Origin: Peptococcaceae bacterium
GTDB lineage: Bacteria; Bacillota; Desulfotomaculia; Desulfotomaculales; Pelotomaculaceae
Length of the DNA: 43,643 bases
NCBI GenBank assembly: GCA_012518875.1
Contig: JAAYRI010000040.1
Location: forward strand, 1-43,643
Direction: 5' to 3'
The notes below the pieces were generated by a model. It saw only the letters and a list, made by a program, of their open reading frames with translations. It ran no database searches and was not told the origin of the DNA. A program made the translations under genes and the position numbers. Positions 7,804-16,393 of this stretch are shown piece by piece; the first letter of the stretch is position 1; each line of letters starts with the position of its first letter.

Positions 7804-8592
7804 ATGTTCATGAGCACCTGGTTGAATCTACTAGTCAAGGAGTTCCGCTTGACTAGAAACTCTGCTCTCCTGTTGTTTGCCATTATGTTCATCGGTGGTT
7901 TCTGGCTGATCTATCTTTCTTACAGTTACAATATGGGGTTTGTTATCGGCCCGGCTGGTTTACTCCTGGTAGTTTTGCTCTTTTACCCCGCCATATATAT
8001 GCTGAAAAGCCTGGCCTGGGAATGGAAGGTGACCCCCTTGCTCTGGCTGCATTGCCCCCAGCCGGCCTGGATGCTACTGACAGCTAAGCTGGCGGTGGCC
8101 ATACTGCAGATGACAGCAATTATTATTGTGGCCGCAGGGCTGCTGCTACTGGGAATTATTATTAACCCCCAACCAGAGCAGCTGTTGGGAAACATCAGTC
8201 CATCTTCATTACTGCCATTTGTGCTGGAAACCGGTACCTACGCGGCTATTTTCACCATTGCCGCAGGTATTTATATTGGGGCCTGGGCCACCGTTATTTC
8301 TGTTACCAACGCCCTGGCTGGAAATTTTCTGGGTCGACTGCGCTGGCTGGCAGGTATTGTTGTTTTCGCCGTGGCCTTGTTGGGGTTTGGACAGCTGCAG
8401 CAAACCAGTGCCTTCAGGTTCATCACTAATTGGGGTGAGATAAACATCAGCATCCAGCATCTTCCCCTGGTACAACAAACCCCAATAAACATGGGACAGG
8501 TTTATGCAGGAGAGATAATATTTTATGTTCTGCTGACAGTTGCCCTATATGCTCTTTCGGCCTGGTTGATAGACCATAAAATAGAGGTATAG
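7804..8592 (+). CDS. ABC-2-like transporter membrane subunit
   Basis: A very hydrophobic protein of about 262 residues with six to seven predicted membrane segments and no soluble domain, consistent with the membrane subunit of a small ABC-2/YtrC-type transporter. It is the first gene of an operon with a GntR regulator (four bases downstream) and an ATPase, the arrangement seen in Bacillus ytr-like and related clostridial loci that respond to envelope stress or cell-wall antibiotics. AGGGGG lies four bases before ATG 7804; ATG 7810 or TTG 7801 are alternative starts. The substrate cannot be predicted. Membrane-subunit assignment rests on hydrophobicity and context more than on motifs. Confidence 0.75.
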   Translation: MFMSTWLNLLVKEFRLTRNSALLLFAIMFIGGFWLIYLSYSYNMGFVIGPAGLLLVVLLFYPAIYMLKSLAWEWKVTPLLWLHCPQPAWMLLTAKLAVAILQMTAIIIVAAGLLLLGIIINPQPEQLLGNISPSSLLPFVLETGTYAAIFTIAAGIYIGAWATVISVTNALAGNFLGRLRWLAGIVVFAVALLGFGQLQQTSAFRFITNWGEINISIQHLPLVQQTPINMGQVYAGEIIFYVLLTVALYALSAWLIDHKIEV

Positions 8593-8596
8593 TGGG

Positions 8597-8986
8597 ATGA
8601 GAGGAAAATTTGACAACACCAAACCCATTTACCTGCAAATCTTACAGCGCCTCTGTCGACAACTGGTCAGGGGTGAAATCAAAACAGGTCAGAAACTGCC
8701 GTCCATAAGGGAGATGGCCCTGCATATGGGGGTAAACCCCAATACCATCCAAAGGGTTTATAATGAGCTGGAACAAATGGAGATTGCTGAAACCAGGCGC
8801 GGCCTGGGTTCCTATGTCACAGAAAATGAAGAGCGGTTGAGCCGACTGCGGGAAGATTTAAAAAGGGAACAGATTTGTCGCTTTGTTAAAGACATGCGGG
8901 AGTCAGGCTTTAATCCTGGGGAGATCATCGAAGGAGTAGATAACGAACTGAAAATACAAGCAAGTAAGGAAGCGAAGGGGGTATAA
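8597..8986 (+). CDS. GntR-family (YtrA subfamily) transcriptional regulator
   Basis: A 129-residue regulator with an N-terminal winged helix-turn-helix (about residues 8-76) containing KLPSIREMALHMGVNPNT and a YNELEQMEI recognition segment. The short C-terminal helical tail of about 50 residues is typical of the YtrA subfamily, which lacks a large effector domain and usually represses its own ABC-transporter operon. It lies between the permease and ATPase genes, consistent with that role. A palindrome over the operon promoter (7755-7766) is its likely target. The start is ATG 8597 with a weak GGTATAGTGGG ribosome binding site, suggesting coupling to the upstream gene. Confidence 0.92.
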   Translation: MRGKFDNTKPIYLQILQRLCRQLVRGEIKTGQKLPSIREMALHMGVNPNTIQRVYNELEQMEIAETRRGLGSYVTENEERLSRLREDLKREQICRFVKDMRESGFNPGEIIEGVDNELKIQASKEAKGV

Positions 8987-8993
8987 CATAACC

Positions 8994-9698
8994 ATGTCTG
9001 AACACATTGTGGACTTTTGCAACGTGAGCAAAAAATATCTTAACCAATATGCTATAAACGATATCAGCTTTGGGTTAGCACCTGGCAAAATAACCGCCCT
9101 GGTAGGCCCCAACGGCAGCGGCAAATCAACGATTCTAAAACTCGCTGCCGGGTTGATTCGGCCCAGCAGCGGTTCGGTGACAGTAAACGGCAGGACTGCA
9201 TGCCGCCGTATTGCGGCTGAGGTAGCCTTCCTCTCGGAAAAGGATGTTCTGTACCCCTTCTTTACTGTGGATGAAACCATTAAATTCAATGCAGGCCTCT
9301 TTGCAGATTTTGATCTACAAAAGGCTGGGGAAATTTTGCATTTCATGGGGCTAGAGAAAAACAAAAAGGTCCGCCACCTGTCAAAAGGGAATCTGGGGCG
9401 GTTAAAAATTACCTTGGCCTTATCACGCCGGGCACCACTGATCCTGATGGATGAACCCCTGGCCGGGTTAGACCCCCTGGCCCGGGATGTTATAATCAAA
9501 TCCATGATTTCGCACATAGATCTGGGGTCGCAAACAGTTTTGCTTTCGACCCACGAGGTGTCTGAGGTAGAGCCGGTGTTGGACATGGTCATATGTATCT
9601 ATTATGGCAGAATCAAAGGCATCGAGGATGTAGAAAAAGTCCGTGAAGAATACGGGCTGAGCCTGTTGGATTGGATGAAAAAAATTTCTGTAAACTAA
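8994..9698 (+). CDS. ABC transporter ATP-binding protein
   Basis: A 234-residue ATPase subunit with Walker A GPNGSGKS (about residues 38-45), a degenerate signature LSKGN in place of LSGGQ, Walker B ending in DEPLAGLDP, and the H-loop in LLSTHEV. The LSKGN signature occurs in ABC-2 export ATPases such as YtrB. It is separated from the GntR gene by seven bases and is the last gene of the operon. With the membrane protein encoded at 7804 it should form a small exporter or lipid-flipping complex of unknown substrate. A perfect 14-base inverted repeat follows the gene. Confidence 0.92.
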   Translation: MSEHIVDFCNVSKKYLNQYAINDISFGLAPGKITALVGPNGSGKSTILKLAAGLIRPSSGSVTVNGRTACRRIAAEVAFLSEKDVLYPFFTVDETIKFNAGLFADFDLQKAGEILHFMGLEKNKKVRHLSKGNLGRLKITLALSRRAPLILMDEPLAGLDPLARDVIIKSMISHIDLGSQTVLLSTHEVSEVEPVLDMVICIYYGRIKGIEDVEKVREEYGLSLLDWMKKISVN

Positions 9699-9722
9699 AA
9701 AAATATTGTGCCCCTCAAAACG

Positions 9723-9764
9723 CCTTTGACATGGATGATTCCAAGCGGTTATCCATGTCAAAGG
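9723..9764. repeat. Perfect 14-bp inverted repeat
   Basis: CCTTTGACATGGAT (9723-9736) is exactly inverted at 9751-9764 with a 14-base spacer. No T-stretch follows on either strand, so it is not a standard intrinsic terminator. It lies between the convergent ABC and yqeC genes and could be an mRNA-end stabiliser, a processing site or a protein-binding site. Confidence 0.8.
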
Positions 9765-9798
9765 GTTAGGAGAGGAGTATAGGGAGGTTAAGGTTTTT

Positions 9799-10557
9799 TT
9801 AATTTATAATATCAATTACCGGGTTGTCGTCGATTGCTGACCCCAAAATAACACTACTAATTCTGCCCCCTAGCAACAGCCGGGCCAATTTGTACACTGC
9901 TGCCCTGTTAACCAGAAGGTCCACCTTATTTATGAAAGCAACAATTCTGGCTGTGGAAGGACAGGTGCGCAAAACCCCCCGGGGATGCCTAACTAGCCCG
10001 GCAATAGTCTCAGCATCTATTACCGCCCCGGGCTTTAGCCCGGTCATCTGGGTAACTATTTGCAAACGATGTACGGTATCATCATTAAGGGTTCCGCCAA
10101 TAGCGTCAGCCCCGATGACCAGAATTAACACTGTTGTAAACTGAGGGATGACTGGTTCATGATCAAGATAGCCTTTGAAGGAACGCCCCTTTGAACCGTC
10201 AGCTTCTATTAATACATAATCAGTCATACTGTAATTTTCGCTTATTAGCTGATCTAATTTTTCAGCACCGAAACCTTTGATTTTATTATTGGGCACCAAC
10301 CGCAACCCCAAAATTGGTCTGATTCCAGCCCCAACGGCAGCTTGCAGTATCTCTATTACTGGTGCCTGATTTGATAGCAACACTACAGGATGCTTGTCCT
10401 TTGTCGGTCGAAATATTTTGGTTGTTGTAGTTATTATTACCCGCCGGCTATCAGGGATTTCTTCGTTTAAACGAAACATCAGTGTCGTTTTGCCGCCACC
10501 ACCAACAAATGATACGACTTCCCGATCCGACAGGCCCAGGGCCTCCATTATTTTCAC
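9799..10557 (-). CDS. yqeC: Selenium-dependent molybdenum hydroxylase accessory protein YqeC
   Basis: A 252-residue P-loop protein of the YqeC family, with GGGGKTT at residues 19-25 of the chosen frame and the conserved EADGSKGRSFKGY segment. YqeC is found beside YqeB and selenium-dependent molybdenum hydroxylases and is thought to help make or insert the labile selenium centre; its biochemistry is not settled. GTG 10557 was chosen because AAGGA lies eight bases upstream and it begins one base after the yqeB stop; the frame is open further upstream into yqeB but without a ribosome binding site. It is the last gene of the molybdenum hydroxylase operon. Confidence 0.88.
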   Translation of the reverse strand: MKIMEALGLSDREVVSFVGGGGKTTLMFRLNEEIPDSRRVIITTTTKIFRPTKDKHPVVLLSNQAPVIEILQAAVGAGIRPILGLRLVPNNKIKGFGAEKLDQLISENYSMTDYVLIEADGSKGRSFKGYLDHEPVIPQFTTVLILVIGADAIGGTLNDDTVHRLQIVTQMTGLKPGAVIDAETIAGLVRHPRGVLRTCPSTARIVAFINKVDLLVNRAAVYKLARLLLGGRISSVILGSAIDDNPVIDIIN

Positions 10558-10558
10558 G

Positions 10559-11377
10559 TTATTTATCCTTATTGCCTTTGTTGGAAAGGTAAGTACATAT
10601 AGCCTCCAGGGCGCCGCCACCCACAGCAAGGGCCTTGTCTGATATAGTATAGCAATATTCCTTTTTGCCCCGGGGATCAATATCACCAATTTTCATGCCT
10701 CTAGATACCCGGGTGCCGGCCCTAATCATGCCCCTGACAACACCCGCAATTTCCGCCAGCAAAGATGTGCCCCCAACAGTAAGGAGTTTTTCTCCCTTTT
10801 GTACCAAGTCTCCAATATTGCGCAACGGCTCTACTACCCCATCAGCCGGTGCTCTTAAAAGCCTTTCTGTCCCGTAGCCCATTACAACACCAGGCACACC
10901 TGTGTCGGGGATAGCTTGCCCTTCATACAGAACTCGACCCAGATAATGCCCCCTCTTTGTTTCCACTACGGCGTGAACATCAACACCAGCCGTTAATCCG
11001 GGCCCCAAACCGATAACCAGGGGGGCATCATTTATGCTGGTACCGATATTTTTTTTAGCCATCACCCCATCTATTAAAACCAATGGTTTTAGTTGGTTTA
11101 CCACTACAGCTTGGGGATCTATGAGTAATGGTACCTTGCCGTTCTCTAATAATTGTTGGGCTTTTTCTCTATCTTCCGCCAGGACAGCCTCTATCCTCTC
11201 TACCCTCGTTGAACCGGTATAGACTGCTTCCGCAAAGGAAGCCGTCCGTCTTACTACCAGGGGCTGGGGCAACTCCGTCATTAATACCCGAAAACCACTT
11301 CTAAAAAGACGCCAGGCGCATCCTGTGGCCAGATCCCCAGCACCCTTAATTACCACCAACTGCCCTACATAGCTCAA
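10559..11377 (-). CDS. yqeB: Selenium-dependent molybdenum hydroxylase system protein YqeB
   Basis: A 272-residue protein of the YqeB (EF2563) family, a marker for molybdenum hydroxylases that carry a labile, non-selenocysteine selenium. The N-terminus has a Rossmann-like GAGDLATG motif at about residues 13-20, and the C-terminal half contains GYGTERLLRAPADGVV and a biotinyl-like segment rich in glycine and valine. The start is TTG 11377, eight bases after GGAGG. The first 32 bases overlap the end of xdhC, implying translational coupling; yqeC follows after one base. The exact reaction is unknown; selenium dependence of the neighbouring enzyme is inferred from family co-occurrence. Confidence 0.88.
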   Translation of the reverse strand: MSYVGQLVVIKGAGDLATGCAWRLFRSGFRVLMTELPQPLVVRRTASFAEAVYTGSTRVERIEAVLAEDREKAQQLLENGKVPLLIDPQAVVVNQLKPLVLIDGVMAKKNIGTSINDAPLVIGLGPGLTAGVDVHAVVETKRGHYLGRVLYEGQAIPDTGVPGVVMGYGTERLLRAPADGVVEPLRNIGDLVQKGEKLLTVGGTSLLAEIAGVVRGMIRAGTRVSRGMKIGDIDPRGKKEYCYTISDKALAVGGGALEAICTYLSNKGNKDK

Positions 11378-12515
11378 AAGGTTCACCTCCGTAGAATATT
11401 TCAGCATAGCTGCTTACTGGTTCAACGAAAACCTCTATCGCTCCGCCACATACCATGCCGTCTGTAACTGCTATATCTGCATCCATTGATACCTTATAAA
11501 TCATCGGCAAATAGTCATTAATGACGTTTATGGCCCGCATTTTGATTTCATGCTCTGCATAGCCGCCGCCAATGGTACCGCAGGTACGGCCATCCCTATA
11601 TACAAGCATCCTGGCCCCAGCCTTACGCGGCGTTGATCCGACGGATTTAACTACAGTGGCCATCGCCGCCGGGATGTTTTCACTGGCTGCCTTCACTGCC
11701 TTTCTCAAAATTTCCTGGTCTACAGCTTTTGGCATTTCACCAGTGTTCAGTCTCTTTTCTTTGGGCAGACTACCATATTTAAGGGAATGGCCCTTGCCCC
11801 CCCGCCGGGCCTTTACCAGCTCGGCAGCAATACTGATGGCAATTTCCTCAGGGGTTTGAGCCCCGATATCCAGACCAACAGGCATGTATATGGAGTCAAC
11901 CAAATGACGATCAAAACCCTGGTGCATGAGCCCATCTTTAATCATCCCCACCTTGCGACTACTCCCCACCATACCGATGTAGGCCACAGGATATTTGAGT
12001 ACCTTTTGCAGACATTCCAGATCGTGCCGGTGGCCGCGGGTAACAATAATGACACTACTTCGCAGGCTAAAATCGAGATGCTCCTCAATGTATTCAAAGC
12101 TGGAGGAGACACCTCTGTCCGCAGCGGGAACATGCTCGAAGGAAACAAATTCTGGCCGGTCATCAAACACAGTCACATGGTAACCCAACAGGTGGCCGGC
12201 CGCCGCCAGAGGTTGGGCAATATGCCCCCCTCCCAGGATGATCAATTCACATGGTGGGAAATAGGGTTCAACCATCACTTCTACCCTTTCATCCGGCCTG
12301 ACTGGATTGTGAAGGCTGACAACCTTAAATTCCCCGCTGGCTAAAACCTTCCCTGCCTGTTCTGCTGCCTGGGTGTCCAACCACATCAACCCCAGGCTGC
12401 CTGCTTCTTCATCTATAGTAAAGGCTTTTTTCCTCCCAGCCAGGTTGCATGACAATCCTTTCTGACCTACAACCGTCACAATAACAATTTCCTGATTTAG
12501 TTTGAATATACCCAT
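11346..12515 (-). CDS. xdhC: XdhC/CoxI-family molybdenum hydroxylase maturation protein, unusual domain order
   Basis: XdhC proteins bind the molybdenum cofactor, promote its sulfuration and insert it into xanthine-dehydrogenase-type enzymes. In usual members a CoxI domain precedes a Rossmann domain. Here (389 residues) a degenerate CoxI-like segment (about 1-85) is followed by the Rossmann domain, with LGGGHIAQPLA near 95-105 and TRGHRHDLECL near 159-169, and then by an intact CoxI domain with SVGSTPRKAGARML (291-304), GTIGGG (313-318) and GMVCGGAIEVFVEP (353-366). The ATG has a GGGAGG ribosome binding site. It overlaps yqeB. The extra C-terminal copy may replace function lost from the N-terminal one. 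Confidence 0.88.
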   Translation of the reverse strand: MGIFKLNQEIVIVTVVGQKGLSCNLAGRKKAFTIDEEAGSLGLMWLDTQAAEQAGKVLASGEFKVVSLHNPVRPDERVEVMVEPYFPPCELIILGGGHIAQPLAAAGHLLGYHVTVFDDRPEFVSFEHVPAADRGVSSSFEYIEEHLDFSLRSSVIIVTRGHRHDLECLQKVLKYPVAYIGMVGSSRKVGMIKDGLMHQGFDRHLVDSIYMPVGLDIGAQTPEEIAISIAAELVKARRGGKGHSLKYGSLPKEKRLNTGEMPKAVDQEILRKAVKAASENIPAAMATVVKSVGSTPRKAGARMLVYRDGRTCGTIGGGYAEHEIKMRAINVINDYLPMIYKVSMDADIAVTDGMVCGGAIEVFVEPVSSYAEIFYGGEPFELCRAVGGN

Positions 12516-12602
12516 GCCAAATGCTCCCTCCCCCTATTTTGCCCCATTGCCCCCAACATTCGGTAAAGCATGCACCTTTTGTGTTTTTTGGGATAGCCTT
12601 GG

Positions 12603-12639
12603 GGCACGGGCCGCCACCTAGAGCTTGCAAACCCGTGCC
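12603..12639. repeat. 8-bp GC-rich inverted repeat between xdh and xdhC
   Basis: GGCACGGG (12603-12610) and CCCGTGCC (12632-12639) form a perfect stem around a 21-base loop, in the 133-base gap between the molybdenum subunit gene and xdhC. There is no T-stretch, so it is more likely an mRNA processing, stability or regulatory hairpin within the operon than a terminator. Confidence 0.65.
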
Positions 12640-12648
12640 GGGCATTAT

Positions 12649-14985
12649 TTAAACAGTTTTACTGGCCTGTTCTTTTAGGGCTTTAAACATTTTTTCTTCA
12701 GTTACTGGGATTTCGTAAAACCGGACGCCGGTTGCATTATAAATGGCGTTAGTGATAGCAGGTGCTGTGGGCACAAGAGCGCATTCACCCACACCCTTAC
12801 CGCCAAATGGACCTGTTGGTTCATATGTTTCTACGAGGAATATCTCCATTTCAGGCCTATCTTCCACAGTAGGCTGCATGTACTTGTGGAAACTGTCATG
12901 CAATTGTCTACCTTTTTCATCATATTTTATTTCCTCACCAAGAGCGTATCCAACACCTTGCAAAATGGCGCCCTCAACTTGCCCCTCAACGATAACTGGG
13001 TGAATAACCTTGCCCGCATCATGGGCAGCAGCCATTCTCAGCACCTTTATCTGGCCCAGCTCCGTATCAACCTCTACCTCAGCAAAATGGGCGTGCCAGG
13101 GTGGGGCATTGTCAGGTACTATCCGTCCAACACCGATAAACTGTTTGTTGCGCAGGTGCGCTTCGTGAGCCAATTCCTTTAATGTTATTCGTTTTTTCTC
13201 TTTCCCCCCAATTGTACATACCGGGCTACCTTTACAGTCATCCCCGGTAGTTTGGCCCACAGGGTATATGGCTGAATCTTCCAGAACCAGTCTCTCCGGT
13301 GCTACCTTAAAGAGGTCTGCAGCATATTCCAAAACCTGCTTCCTGGCATCCTTAGCTGCGGCAACAACCGCGGTACCGGCTGCATAGAGGGTACGGCTGG
13401 CATGGCTGCCCACATCATAGGGGGTTGAGGCTGTATCTGCGAAAGTCATGCTCATCTGATCAATGCCCACACCCATGACCTCAGCCACTAGCTGGGGCAA
13501 GGTGGTGCTGGTACCTGTCCCCATGTCGGGCACACCGCTGGCCAGGTGCACGGTGCCATCCTGCTGGACGGTCACGTAAGCGTTATCATAGTCGCCACAG
13601 AAGGGCCAGGCGTTACTGACGTGGGTACCAACTGCCATACCAATGCCCCTTAGTTTTTTAGCACCTGGTTTATTTAATTTGTCACGGTTTTCCCAACCAA
13701 TACTTTTTGCACCTTTTTCAATGCATTCAGCCAGGCCGGTCGAACCACATTTGTAGGGAAGTACCCAGGGATCCCCCACCTGCATAATGTTTTTCAGGCG
13801 CAGCTCCAGTGGATCCATGCCCAGCTTTTCCGCCATGATATCTACAGTAGACTCCAGTGCTAAAATGGCCTGCGGGTTACCAAAAGCACGCATAGCCCCC
13901 GCCGGGGTGGTATTGGTATAAACACTATGCCCATAATAAAATTGGTTGGGCACACGATAGACAGCTAAACCCATGCAGCCAAGCACACCGGGGGTTTCCA
14001 CACTAAAGCTGCAGTATGCACCACCGTTTAGTGTCGCTTTTAAATACATGGAGTGAAAGGTGCCATCTTTTTTTGCTCCCAACTTGACAGATACATAACC
14101 AGCATGGCGGGTATCTGAAGCAATAAAGTCTTCCTTCCTACTGTAAACTACCTTAACCGGCTTTTTAGTCAGCAGGGATAGAGCCACCGCAATAGGTTCC
14201 GCCTTCGCGCTGAGGCCGATGCGTACACCAAAACCGCCCCCAATGTAAGGTGGGTTCAGGACCCTAACCTTGCTCTCAGGGACCTGGAAAATTTTTGCCA
14301 GAATAATCTTCGTGGGGTGTGGCGTCTGGGTTGTACTCCAAACCGTTATTTTCCCATCATATCCAACCTGGGCCACAGCGGCCTGAGTCTCCATTTGCGT
14401 CTGCTTTACAACCGGGAGATAATATTCCTTATCGACAATTACATCTGATTCTTTAAAACCCTTTTCCACATCGCCAAAGGGGATCTGGATCACCTCACCT
14501 GGGATATTCTTAAGTTTACACTCGTGAATAACAGGTGCCTCGGCAGTCATCGCCTCCTTTGGGTCATAAACAGTGGGCAGAGGTTCGTATTCAACCTTGA
14601 TCAGCCTTAGGGCTGCTTCAGCAATTTTTTCAGTGGTAGCAGCCACAGCCGCCACCTCATCGCCTACATAACGCACCACATTATCGAAAATGTACTGATC
14701 CAACACTGGTTTTTCCGGAGGCACTGTAAAAGTCATCGTCGCAGAGGTGTTAAACAACTCCCTTGATGTGTTCTTATAGGTAGCCACCGCCTTCACCCCG
14801 GGTAGCTTTTCCGCCTCTGTTGTATCAATACTCGCTATCCGAGCATGAGGGTGTGGGCTGCGCAACACCTTACCGTAAAGCATACCCGGCAATTTTATGT
14901 CGCTGGTAAACCCGGCGGTACCAGTAGCCTTTTCCGCCGCATCCAACTTCCTGACACTTTTCCCAATAACCTTGTATTCTTTCAT
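12649..14985 (-). CDS. Xanthine-dehydrogenase-family molybdopterin-binding subunit
   Basis: The 778-residue large subunit of a xanthine-dehydrogenase/aldehyde-oxidase-type molybdenum hydroxylase. Family motifs include YIGGGFGVR, AMRAFGNPQ, and near the C-terminus GGKGVGE (about residue 734), whose glutamate is the catalytic base in the family. Length matches stand-alone molybdenum subunits of three-subunit enzymes. The ATG follows AGGAGGGGC. It lies between the [2Fe-2S] subunit gene and xdhC/yqeB/yqeC. Those neighbours point to a selenium-containing enzyme of the purine, xanthine or nicotinate hydroxylase type. No purine transport or catabolic gene is in the window, so the substrate remains open. 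Confidence 0.95.
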   Translation of the reverse strand: MKEYKVIGKSVRKLDAAEKATGTAGFTSDIKLPGMLYGKVLRSPHPHARIASIDTTEAEKLPGVKAVATYKNTSRELFNTSATMTFTVPPEKPVLDQYIFDNVVRYVGDEVAAVAATTEKIAEAALRLIKVEYEPLPTVYDPKEAMTAEAPVIHECKLKNIPGEVIQIPFGDVEKGFKESDVIVDKEYYLPVVKQTQMETQAAVAQVGYDGKITVWSTTQTPHPTKIILAKIFQVPESKVRVLNPPYIGGGFGVRIGLSAKAEPIAVALSLLTKKPVKVVYSRKEDFIASDTRHAGYVSVKLGAKKDGTFHSMYLKATLNGGAYCSFSVETPGVLGCMGLAVYRVPNQFYYGHSVYTNTTPAGAMRAFGNPQAILALESTVDIMAEKLGMDPLELRLKNIMQVGDPWVLPYKCGSTGLAECIEKGAKSIGWENRDKLNKPGAKKLRGIGMAVGTHVSNAWPFCGDYDNAYVTVQQDGTVHLASGVPDMGTGTSTTLPQLVAEVMGVGIDQMSMTFADTASTPYDVGSHASRTLYAAGTAVVAAAKDARKQVLEYAADLFKVAPERLVLEDSAIYPVGQTTGDDCKGSPVCTIGGKEKKRITLKELAHEAHLRNKQFIGVGRIVPDNAPPWHAHFAEVEVDTELGQIKVLRMAAAHDAGKVIHPVIVEGQVEGAILQGVGYALGEEIKYDEKGRQLHDSFHKYMQPTVEDRPEMEIFLVETYEPTGPFGGKGVGECALVPTAPAITNAIYNATGVRFYEIPVTEEKMFKALKEQASKTV

Positions 14986-14997
14986 GCTGCCCCTCCT

Positions 14998-15477
14998 TTA
15001 CTGATCCTCTCTCATCTTTTCAGCAGCCGCCCGCACTGCTTCTTCAATTTTCACATAGCCTGTGCAACGGCAGATGTTACCGGAAATGGCCTTTTTGATC
15101 TCCTTGTCGGTAGGGTTGGTGTTTTTGTCAAGCAAGGCTTTGGCAGACATAATCATGCCTGGTGTACAAAAGCCACACTGGATAGCACCCATGTCCATGA
15201 ATGTCTCCTGCACGGGGTGAAACTTATCTGGGCCGCCAACGCCCTCAATGGTCTCCACGACTGCACAACTAGCTTTCATGGCTGGAACCAGGCAAGAATT
15301 TACGGCTTCACCGTTAATGATTACAGTGCAGGCGCCGCATTCCCCCTTACCGCAGCCTTTTTTTGTTCCAGTCAGCTCTAGTCTGTCCCTTAACACATCA
15401 ATAAGCATTTCATCGGGGGACACGGCTATTTCAATCGGCTCCCCGTTAAGTGTAAATTTAAGAATTTTTGAGCCCAT
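14998..15477 (-). CDS. Molybdenum hydroxylase [2Fe-2S] subunit
   Basis: A 159-residue small subunit with the two standard [2Fe-2S] clusters of this enzyme class: an N-terminal plant-ferredoxin-type cluster (CGKGECGACTV plus a later cysteine in NSCLVP) and a C-terminal helical cluster (CGFCTPGM and CRCTGY). It carries electrons from the molybdenum site to the FAD subunit. A good ribosome binding site (AGGAGG) precedes the ATG at 15477. The gene sits 12 bases before the large-subunit gene and 18 bases after the FAD-subunit gene, in the usual operon order. Confidence 0.96.
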   Translation of the reverse strand: MGSKILKFTLNGEPIEIAVSPDEMLIDVLRDRLELTGTKKGCGKGECGACTVIINGEAVNSCLVPAMKASCAVVETIEGVGGPDKFHPVQETFMDMGAIQCGFCTPGMIMSAKALLDKNTNPTDKEIKKAISGNICRCTGYVKIEEAVRAAAEKMREDQ

Positions 15478-15495
15478 AATTTACCTCCTCCTGTA

Positions 15496-16371
15496 TTAAT
15501 TAGATGAGCCGCCTGCATCAGCAACAGCCTGTTCCAAAGCCCTCCTGACCAACACTGGAAGTACAGAGGTGCGGTATTCCTTAGAACCTCTGAGTGCACT
15601 ATTTCTAGGGTTGGCATGTTCCAACGCTGCCAGGGCTGCTTTTTCAATTACATCCCGGGTGATTTTTGCATCTTTCAAAACTTCTTCCGCACCCAACGCC
15701 CGCATAGGACCCGGGCCCACAGGCGCCATACAAATACGAGCCCACTTGAAGTGAGCACCCTCCAGTGTCACCATCACAGCCACATTTAGCATGGGCAAGG
15801 CTAGAGCATTGCGTTGTTGCAGACGCACAAAGGCGGTTCCTTGATTTCCCTGGGCCGCCGGCAAGCTGATCCTTGAAACCAGCTGGCTGGTACTATCAAT
15901 GGTCGATTTTCCCACCCCGGCATACATTTTTTCTACAGGGATATACTCTCTACCATCTGGTGTGTTTATTTCCGCAGTTGCCCCTAGCGCTACCAAAGCC
16001 ACTGCAGCATCTGCGGCAGGCTGGGCATTGCAAACGTTGCCCACAACAGTCCCCGCATTCCTAATTTGATAAGAACCGACATAACCAGCAGCCTGAGCCA
16101 GAGCTGCGGCATTTTGTTGAATAAGTTCTGAACCTGCTACCTGGTTATGGGTCACCGCTGCCCCAATATAGATCAGATCATCTTCCATAGTTATTTCCCT
16201 CAATTCGGGGATGCGGCTGATATCAACCAGGTAGTTTGTTTCAATCTTACCTTCCGGAATGTCCAGCATCAGGTCAGTGCCCCCGGCAATAATTCGCGCC
16301 TGCCCCTTGTGATCTTGCAAAAAGGAAACAGCCTCATTTACGGTTACTGGAAATAGGTAATCCTGCAACAT
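15496..16371 (-). CDS. Molybdenum hydroxylase FAD-binding subunit
   Basis: A 291-residue CoxM/XdhB-type flavoprotein subunit. The PCMH-type FAD fold is shown by IIAGGTDLMLD near residue 30 and TVVGNVCNAQPAADA near residue 110, with a C-terminal CO-dehydrogenase-flavoprotein domain. It accepts electrons from the [2Fe-2S] subunit and in relatives passes them to NAD. Here the two upstream genes encode an Nfn-like pair, a possible alternative acceptor. The ATG follows GGAGG. All three catalytic subunits appear complete. Confidence 0.95.
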   Translation of the reverse strand: MLQDYLFPVTVNEAVSFLQDHKGQARIIAGGTDLMLDIPEGKIETNYLVDISRIPELREITMEDDLIYIGAAVTHNQVAGSELIQQNAAALAQAAGYVGSYQIRNAGTVVGNVCNAQPAADAAVALVALGATAEINTPDGREYIPVEKMYAGVGKSTIDSTSQLVSRISLPAAQGNQGTAFVRLQQRNALALPMLNVAVMVTLEGAHFKWARICMAPVGPGPMRALGAEEVLKDAKITRDVIEKAALAALEHANPRNSALRGSKEYRTSVLPVLVRRALEQAVADAGGSSN

Positions 16372-16393
16372 AGTTGACCTCCTCCAAACAGAT

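Noticed and set aside
12603-12639. Molybdenum cofactor riboswitch or tRNA-like element
   Set aside because: The stem-loop is too small and lacks the conserved sequences of the Moco RNA motif; no tRNA arms can be drawn.
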